Assembly: GCA_938028845.1 (NCBI GenBank)
Contig: CALIZJ010000081.1
Location: 1-20,002, forward strand
DNA from: an uncultured Blautia sp.
GTDB lineage: Bacteria; Bacillota; Clostridia; Lachnospirales; Lachnospiraceae
Reading direction: 5' to 3'
Length of the DNA: 20,002 bases
Shown here: in pieces, positions 15,105 to 20,002 of the stretch
How the letters are laid out: every line of letters starts with the position of its first letter
Position numbering within the stretch: position 1 is the first letter of the stretch
The notes under the pieces: generated by a model
What the model was told of the DNA's origin: nothing
What the model saw: only the letters and a program-made list of their open reading frames with translations
Database searches by the model: none
Made by a program: the position numbers and the translations under genes

Positions 15105-15888
15105 AGTGGATATCTTTCCGGCAGTATTTCACGTAAGCACAGAGGATACCCAGCACGCCCAGACACATTCCTACAGCAACTTTTTCCCAAGACAGACACA
15201 GATCTGAAACAATATCCGCGCCATCGGCGTAGCCAAAAGGAGTGATATATTTTAAAAATTCCGCCTGTTCAGAAATGTTTGCCACAATATTAAAAAAGTA
15301 CATAATAACAGCAAGCCCCAGTCCAATGCCTAAACTTCCGCGGCGAAGAAAGGCGGAGATGCCGAAACAGACAGCGAAAAGTTCCGCCTGGACCAGAAAG
15401 AACGCCAGATGCAGCAGGAAGAGTTCTGTCCAGGGGATAGGCTCCCCGATTAAGCTAAGGGAGATGAGGGCAAATAAAAAAATAACCACATTCATAAGCA
15501 GAAGCTGGAGAAGAAGGGACAAAAGTTTTTCTGTAAGGATACGGGCGCGGCTTACAGGATGGGTCAAAAGAAATTCGGCTGTATGCTCTTTTTCTTCTTT
15601 TGCCAATGCATTGGCTCCTGTTAAAGAGGCGAACATTGCTCCGCCGATACCTAATACATTTCCGCACTCCAGAGCATAAAAACCCACCAGCGATCCGAAA
15701 TTCAGCTTGTCCATACCAAATGCTGCGGTGAAGGCTCCCATAGAGGCAAAAAGATTACTGATACCTGCCATTTCGTTTTTCATCTCCGGATATAAAAATA
15801 CACAGATTACAATAAAAAAGCTGATAGAGACCGTCCAGACAAGTAAAGATTTCCAGTTTTGTTTTAATTCATGTATGGTGATCGTCAT
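15103..15888 (-). CDS. ABC-2 type transporter permease
   Basis: A 261-residue membrane protein with about six spans. It starts MTITIHELKQNWKSLLVWT, a typical ABC-2 permease opening, followed by a large external part and a KEEKEHTAEFLLTHPVSR segment that is characteristic of ABC-2 permeases working with a separate ATPase. The start at 15888 has GGAGGAAAAGG 3-10 nt upstream and overlaps the end of the ATPase gene by 20 nt, which indicates translational coupling. A longer reading to 15987 lies inside the ATPase gene and is not supported. The pair is probably an exporter, perhaps for a drug, peptide or lipid; the substrate cannot be read from sequence. Confidence 0.85.
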   Translation of the reverse strand: MTITIHELKQNWKSLLVWTVSISFFIVICVFLYPEMKNEMAGISNLFASMGAFTAAFGMDKLNFGSLVGFYALECGNVLGIGGAMFASLTGANALAKEEKEHTAEFLLTHPVSRARILTEKLLSLLLQLLLMNVVIFLFALISLSLIGEPIPWTELFLLHLAFFLVQAELFAVCFGISAFLRRGSLGIGLGLAVIMYFFNIVANISEQAEFLKYITPFGYADGADIVSDLCLSWEKVAVGMCLGVLGILCAYVKYCRKDIH

Positions 15889-16765
15889 AACCCTTTTCCT
15901 CCTCCTGATAGTAATGCATAAAAATTTCTTCAAGATCCGGGTCCGTAATGGTGAGATCAGTAATCTGGCTTTTGGCAAGAGTTTCAAGCAGCACCGGTAT
16001 CTTTCCGCTGTAAAGGAAGCTTACTCCCTGTTCCGTTTGGACTGCGCTGCGTACGCCTTTTAATTCAGATAAGGAGACCTTTCCCTGGATCACAATCCGT
16101 TTTGCGTTTGTTTTTGACAGAGCTTCTACACTGTCGCAGGCAATGAGGCGCCCCTCGCGTATGATGGCAGCTCTGTGGCAATTTTGCTGGATTTCCGATA
16201 AGATATGGCTGGATAAAAAGATAGTGGTTCCCTTCCTGTTTTTTTCTCTGAGAATAGAGAAAAATTCATGCTGCATCAGCGGATCCAGACCGCTGGTAGG
16301 CTCATCCAGGATTAAAAGCGGCGGATCGTGCATAAGGGCGGAAACAATGGATACCTTTTTCCGGTTTCCAAAAGACAGCTCCTCCACTTTGCGGTCAGGA
16401 TCAAGACAAAGTCTCTGGCAAAGGGCCGCAGCCTCCTGGGAACAATCTTTCCGGCGAAGAGCTGCAGAAAATTTCAGGACGTCCTTTACTTTCATGCCGG
16501 AATAAAAGGCTGCCTCTGCCGGAAGATAGCCGGTTAAACTTAAAATTTTGTTCTGTTCTTTTTGAATATCCATTCCCAGGATTTTTGCCTGTCCCGAGGT
16601 GGGTTTTATTAACCCAAGCAAAGTACGTATGGTGGTAGACTTTCCGGCTCCGTTCGGCCCGATGAATCCGAAAAATTCCCCTTCCTTTACGGACAGATTA
16701 AGGTCTCGGATTCCAGGCGTTTTTCCATAATATTTTGTGAGATTTTCAATTAAAATTGCATCCAT
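15869..16765 (-). CDS. ABC transporter ATP-binding protein
   Basis: A 298-residue ATPase: Walker A GPNGAGKST (36-44), Q-loop region LTGYLPAEAAFYSG (78-90), signature LSFGNRKKV (130-138, in place of LSGGQ), Walker B LLILDEPTSGLDP (150-162) and H-loop SSHILSE (185-191). The C-terminal ~80 residues form the regulatory extension common in exporters of the CcmA/DrrA type. The ATG sits 1 nt after the stop of the TetR remnant (TGACATG), with GAGGG upstream, so the original operon was regulator-ATPase-permease. The modified signature motif is common in this subgroup. Expression now depends on readthrough from lacI or on an unseen promoter. Confidence 0.92.
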   Translation of the reverse strand: MDAILIENLTKYYGKTPGIRDLNLSVKEGEFFGFIGPNGAGKSTTIRTLLGLIKPTSGQAKILGMDIQKEQNKILSLTGYLPAEAAFYSGMKVKDVLKFSAALRRKDCSQEAAALCQRLCLDPDRKVEELSFGNRKKVSIVSALMHDPPLLILDEPTSGLDPLMQHEFFSILREKNRKGTTIFLSSHILSEIQQNCHRAAIIREGRLIACDSVEALSKTNAKRIVIQGKVSLSELKGVRSAVQTEQGVSFLYSGKIPVLLETLAKSQITDLTITDPDLEEIFMHYYQEEEKGYDDHHT

Positions 16766-16766
16766 G

Positions 16767-16986
16767 TCATCCCTCTTTTCGTATAAAAATAGATTCCCAG
16801 AAATCTATCATTCGGTTAAAATCCCGCTCCATTTCATCTATATCCAGGTTTCCCTGCTGCATTTTCTCCCAAAGATATCCCTCAGAAGCCCAGTACATTT
16901 CCTGATACATCATGTTCAGGTCAATTTCTGGCGTTAATGACTGCGGCTTGTTTTTCGGGCGGCAGGGAAAAGAATTTTTCGTTCAT
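16767..16986 (-). pseudogene. TetR-type regulator with large internal deletion
   Basis: From the ATG at 16986 the sequence reads MNEKFFSLPPEKQAAVINA, the usual opening of a clostridial TetR regulator just before its DNA-binding helices, and then stops after 21 codons (16921). From 16931 the next frame continues as PEIDLNMMYQEMYWASEG, with WEKMQQGNLDIDEMERDF and FWESIF, ending at 16767 just before the ATPase. This is a plausible C-terminal ligand-domain helix pair. A normal TetR protein has about 190-210 residues, so about 120-140 are missing, including the whole helix-turn-helix, and the two ends are out of frame. ACGCC at the join fits a short-repeat deletion. The protein cannot bind DNA. 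Confidence 0.7.
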
Positions 16987-16993
16987 AAGAAAC

Positions 16994-17016
16994 GTCCTGA
17001 CATTTTCAGTCAGGAC
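16994..17016 (-). terminator. Hairpin at the lacI stop codon
   Basis: A perfect 8-bp stem, GTCCTGAC with GTCAGGAC, has the lacI stop codon in its 7-nt loop. The T tract is weak on the minus strand (GTTTCTT) and good on the plus strand (TTTTT). It may only partly separate lacI from the TetR remnant and ABC genes, whose ATG lies 8 nt further on. Confidence 0.55.
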
Positions 17017-18001
17017 TTTTTCCAGTAGAGTTTCTTACGATCAATTGAGCGTGCAGGTATATGGTTCCAATATATACTTTATTTAAAATACTGTCCAGAG
17101 CATAATACCCGCATTTTCCAAGCTCCAGCCGTTCCTGACGGACAGTGGTCAAAGAAGGAGAAGTATAGGCGGAAATAGGCAGGTCGTCAAAGCCTACAAT
17201 GCTGATATTTTCAGGAACGTGGTAGCCAAGCTGCTGACACTGTACAATGGCTGCGCTGGCGATCAGGTCGTGGCTGCATATAAGGGCAGTCATTCCCATA
17301 TCCAAAAGGCGGGGCAGATGCTTTTCAATACAATGGGTGACATAATAGGAGGTACCGGCACAGGAAGGATCTGCCCGCAGGCCATTCTGCTTCATAGCGT
17401 GGAAAAAAGCTTTGTGCCGCACCTGCATAATATGAGAACCAAAAGAACTGCCCAGATAACCGACTTTTTTATGTCCCAGCCCCTTTAAATGGGCCACTGC
17501 CAGAGCCATTCCCTCATTATTATCAATACCGATGGATGAAATGAAGGGATTGGTGGGAATATAATTATCATAAAGGACAGTGGGAGTATGGCTGGTCTCA
17601 AAATCTTTCATCCAGGGATCATCCAGAGAAAAGCCCAGGACAAGCGCTCCCATGTAATCCTTTTGGAGCATAAAAACATCATAGGGGATATCTTTTTGAA
17701 ATTTATGAGTGACTGGAATCACATCTACAAGATACCCCAAAGGCTCCGCCATCTGCCGGAAGCCGATAACAAAATCATAGCCAAACTGGTGCGGCTCCTC
17801 ATATTCGATATTTTCTGTGATAATGCAAAACTTCTTGGCGTCGGTTTTCGGTCTGCGAAGGCGGGAATACCCCATTTCTACAGCCGTATCCAAGATGGTT
17901 TTTCGTAATGTTTCGCTGATATCCGGGGCGCCGTTTAAGGCTTTGGATACGGTTCCCTTGGATACGCCAAGCTTGTCAGCGATATTCTGTATAGTAGCCA
18001 T
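17006..18001 (-). CDS. LacI-family transcriptional regulator
   Basis: A 331-residue repressor-type protein. The N-terminal HTH reads MATIQNIADKLGVSKGTVSK, then ALNGAPDISETLRK as the hinge-side segment. The periplasmic-binding-like sugar domain follows, with FCIITENIEYEEPHQFGY, ALVLGFSLDDPW, SSIGIDNNEGM, HKKVGYLGSSFGS and NISIVGFDDLPIS near the C-terminus, all standard for the family. I chose the ATG at 18001 because AAAGGCAG lies upstream and the HTH begins there; a reading from 18028 adds nine unneeded residues. It is divergent from an alpha-glucan phosphorylase gene, so regulation of maltodextrin or glycogen use is the natural guess. The inducer is unknown. Confidence 0.93.
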   Translation of the reverse strand: MATIQNIADKLGVSKGTVSKALNGAPDISETLRKTILDTAVEMGYSRLRRPKTDAKKFCIITENIEYEEPHQFGYDFVIGFRQMAEPLGYLVDVIPVTHKFQKDIPYDVFMLQKDYMGALVLGFSLDDPWMKDFETSHTPTVLYDNYIPTNPFISSIGIDNNEGMALAVAHLKGLGHKKVGYLGSSFGSHIMQVRHKAFFHAMKQNGLRADPSCAGTSYYVTHCIEKHLPRLLDMGMTALICSHDLIASAAIVQCQQLGYHVPENISIVGFDDLPISAYTSPSLTTVRQERLELGKCGYYALDSILNKVYIGTIYLHAQLIVRNSTGKSPD

Positions 18002-18035
18002 AAAACTGCCTTTCTGAAAATTTTCCACAGTTGCC

Positions 18036-18060
18036 CCCGCCAGATGGTAAACTTGGCGGG
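18036..18060. promoter_or_regulatory. Inverted repeat in the lacI leader, candidate operator
   Basis: CCCGCCA (18036-18042) and TGGCGGG (18054-18060) form a perfect 7-bp inverted repeat 11 nt apart, just downstream of the lacI -10 box. It could be an autoregulatory site, or an RNA hairpin in the lacI leader. Confidence 0.45.
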
Positions 18061-18068
18061 ATATAGGT

Positions 18069-18097
18069 ATTATAGCGGAATATCAGGCAGAAATCAA
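18069..18097 (-). promoter_or_regulatory. Promoter of the LacI-family gene
   Basis: On the minus strand TTGATT (18097-18092) and TATAAT (18074-18069) are separated by 17 bp, reading toward the lacI ATG at 18001. Confidence 0.75.
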
Positions 18098-18215
18098 TAT
18101 GAAACATAGGTTTAAGGAGATAAAATAAATGGAAAAAGTAAATAGTTATATTGCATAAAAATACAGAGCTGAATTTGTGCAGAATGGAGAAAAGAACGGA
18201 AAATATGGGGATGGA

Positions 18216-18270
18216 TTGACGTTTTGGGAAAAGTGATGTATATTCAACGTAACGAAACAAAACGAAACAA
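18216..18270 (+). promoter_or_regulatory. Promoter of the phosphorylase gene with adjacent tandem repeat
   Basis: TTGACG (18216-18221) and TATATT (18239-18244) have a 17-bp spacer. From about the predicted transcript start the 10-mer AACGAAACAA occurs twice head to tail (18251-18260, 18261-18270), one helical turn apart, a likely binding site or a feature of the leader. Confidence 0.65.
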
Positions 18271-18323
18271 AAAGCTGCACACCAAAAAACGAATACATGG
18301 AAAAGAAATAGGAGGAAAAACAC

Positions 18324-20002
18324 ATGGAACAGTTATTGGAGCAGATGCTGCAGGAAAAATTCGGAACTACCATCGATCAGGCGGCAAACGAACAAATTTA
18401 TACCGCCCTTCTGTGCATTACCAAAGAAAAAATGCAGGGAATGAAAAGAAATGAAGGAAACAAGAAATTATATTATATTTCCGCAGAATTCCTTATTGGA
18501 AAACTGCTTTCTAACAACCTGATCAATTTAGGATTATTTGATGAAACAAAAGAGGTCCTTAAAAAACATGGGCACTCCATTACGGAAATTGAAGAAATGG
18601 AAACAGAGCCATCTCTTGGAAACGGCGGTCTGGGCCGTCTGGCAGCCTGCTTTTTGGATTCCATCGCCACTCTCGGGCTGAATGGCGACGGCGTGGGCCT
18701 GAATTATCACGAGGGCCTTTTCCGCCAGACATTTGCAGAGAATAAGCAGAGAGAGGTTCCCAATCCCTGGATCACGGATACAAGCTGGCTTACCAGGACA
18801 GCAGTCAGCTTCCAGGTTCCTTTTAAAGATTTCACTTTAACATCTGTTATGTATGACATTGATGTTCCGGGATACGAAAACGGCTGCAACCGTCTGCACC
18901 TGTTTGATGTGGATACTGTAGACGAGGGAATCATAGGAGACGGTATTGATTTCGATAAAACAGATATTAAGAGAAATCTGACATTGTTCCTGTATCCTGA
19001 CGACAGCGATGAGCAGGGGCAGCTCCTGCGTATCTACCAGCAGTATTTTATGGTCAGCAACGCCGCTCAGCTTATCTTAAAAGAGGCGGAAGAAAAAGGA
19101 TATGACCTTTACAAGCTTTATGACCATGTAGCCATTCAGATTAATGACACCCACCCGACCATGGTGATCCCGGAGCTGATCCGTCTTCTCATGGCAAAGG
19201 GATTTAATATGGACACAGCCATCGATGTAGTAAGAAAGACCTGTGCGTATACAAACCATACGATTCTGGCGGAAGCTTTGGAAAAATGGCCGGTACATTA
19301 CCTGGAAAAAGTGGTTCCGCACTTGCTTCCTATTATCCGTGAGCTGGATGCAAGGGTAAGAAGAGATTACCATGATGAACGGGTTTATATTATAGACGAA
19401 CAGAACAGGGTGCATATGGCACATATTGACATCCATTTTGGATATGCGGTAAATGGCGTGGCCGCCCTTCATACCCAGATTCTCAAGGAGTCAGAATTAA
19501 AGCCATTTTATGATATTTATCCGGAGAAATTTAACAATAAAACAAACGGCATTACCTTCCGCAGATGGCTGGTACATTGCAACCAGGAATTGGCACAGTA
19601 CCTTAAGGTGCTTATCGGGCCGGATTATATGAAAGATGCCGCAGAGCTTTCCAAGCTTTTAGAGTACAAGGATGATGAGACAGTCCTTAAAAAGTTAAGA
19701 GAGATTAAAAAACATTCCAAGGAAGAGCTGCGCGACTATCTGAAGCTTACCCAGAATGTGGAAGTGGATCCGGATTCTGTTTTTGACATCCAGATCAAGC
19801 GCCTTCATGAGTATAAGAGACAGCAGATGAATGCTCTTTATGCCATCTATAAATATAAAGAAATCAAAAAAGGCAATTTGCCCAAGCGCCCGATCACGAT
19901 GATCTTTGGGGCAAAGGCAGCGCCCGCTTATGTGATCGCTAAGGATATCATTCATCTGATCCTCTGCCTGCAGCAGTTGGTGGACAGTGATCCCAAGGTA
20001 AG
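18324..20002 (+). CDS. Alpha-glucan (glycogen/maltodextrin) phosphorylase, 3' end outside window
   Basis: The frame stays open for 559 codons to the window edge. GGAGG 8 nt before the ATG fixes the start. GT35 phosphorylase motifs appear in order: YYISAEFLIGKLLSNN, EPSLGNGGLGRLAACFLDS, GVGLNYHEGLFRQTF, VAIQINDTHPTMVIPEL, NHTILAEALEKWP, NKTNGITFRRWL, IKRLHEYKRQQMN and FGAKAAPAYVIAKDIIHL. The lysine that binds pyridoxal phosphate lies further downstream, outside the window. The enzyme releases glucose-1-phosphate from alpha-1,4-glucans. The N-terminus is short, without the long regulatory extension of animal enzymes, as is usual in bacteria. glgP and malP cannot be told apart here, so no symbol is given. 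The divergent LacI-family gene is its probable regulator. Confidence 0.95.
   Translation, partial: MEQLLEQMLQEKFGTTIDQAANEQIYTALLCITKEKMQGMKRNEGNKKLYYISAEFLIGKLLSNNLINLGLFDETKEVLKKHGHSITEIEEMETEPSLGNGGLGRLAACFLDSIATLGLNGDGVGLNYHEGLFRQTFAENKQREVPNPWITDTSWLTRTAVSFQVPFKDFTLTSVMYDIDVPGYENGCNRLHLFDVDTVDEGIIGDGIDFDKTDIKRNLTLFLYPDDSDEQGQLLRIYQQYFMVSNAAQLILKEAEEKGYDLYKLYDHVAIQINDTHPTMVIPELIRLLMAKGFNMDTAIDVVRKTCAYTNHTILAEALEKWPVHYLEKVVPHLLPIIRELDARVRRDYHDERVYIIDEQNRVHMAHIDIHFGYAVNGVAALHTQILKESELKPFYDIYPEKFNNKTNGITFRRWLVHCNQELAQYLKVLIGPDYMKDAAELSKLLEYKDDETVLKKLREIKKHSKEELRDYLKLTQNVEVDPDSVFDIQIKRLHEYKRQQMNALYAIYKYKEIKKGNLPKRPITMIFGAKAAPAYVIAKDIIHLILCLQQLVDSDPKV

Noticed and set aside
15889..15987. 33-residue N-terminal extension of the ABC permease
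   Set aside because: It lies wholly inside the ATPase gene; the start at 15888 has its own ribosome binding site and a typical permease opening.
18224..18454. A 76-codon open frame overlapping the phosphorylase start
   Set aside because: The phosphorylase frame beginning at 18324 has a strong ribosome binding site and conserved motifs; this other frame is a shadow running through the promoter.
1..20002. CRISPR arrays, tRNA or rRNA genes, insertion sequences, phage or integrase genes
   Set aside because: Looked for by eye on both strands and not found; no spaced repeats, cloverleaf sequences or transposase-like frames.

Overview
This window looks like a chromosomal segment of a low-to-moderate-GC gut Firmicute, most likely a Lachnospiraceae-type Clostridium (Blautia/Dorea/Ruminococcus-like). 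The reasons are an AddAB-type (not RecBCD) repair nuclease, strong AGGAGG ribosome binding sites, TTGACA/TATAAT promoters with 17-bp spacers, a CspABC-like subtilase, a GPH sugar symporter, and LacI control beside an alpha-glucan phosphorylase. No rRNA, tRNA, CRISPR array, insertion sequence or phage gene was seen.

Layout. 1-2246: the C-terminal part of addA, closed by an intrinsic terminator. 2248-4088: a SAM-dependent methyltransferase and an AraC-family regulator, divergently transcribed, with a near-consensus promoter between them. 4089-4552: a decayed stretch holding a 36-codon cysteine-rich remnant. 4553-6128: a membrane protein fusing an ECF S-component-like domain to a GGDEF domain with a VGDEF signature, followed by a terminator. 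6279-6557: the first ~67 residues of a sugar phosphate isomerase/epimerase, cut off at two tandem hairpins.

6558-11132 (minus strand): a glycoside-use cluster. In transcription order it encodes a GPH-family symporter, a DUF4038/GH140-like glycoside hydrolase, and the small beta and TIM-barrel alpha subunits of a C-glycoside deglycosidase-like enzyme. My reading is import of a plant glycoside, hydrolysis of an O-linked sugar, then cleavage of a C-C linked sugar. The sugar-oxidising partner known from C-glycoside pathways is not in the window. This cluster is the most interesting part.

11372-15100 (plus strand): an S8 subtilase of the clostridial CspABC-like type, then a likely two-gene unit of a secreted acidic protein and cutC with its own good promoter, ending in a strong terminator. 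15103-16986 (minus strand): an ABC-2 type exporter (ATPase plus permease) preceded by a TetR-type regulator that has lost its DNA-binding and core region by an internal deletion. 17006-18001 (minus) and 18324-20002 (plus): a LacI-family regulator divergent from an alpha-glucan phosphorylase that runs off the window end. Their shared 322-bp region carries a promoter in each direction, an inverted repeat and a tandem 10-bp repeat that are plausible operators.

Three gene remnants (cysteine-rich ORF, isomerase, TetR) indicate active gene loss around the accessory functions.
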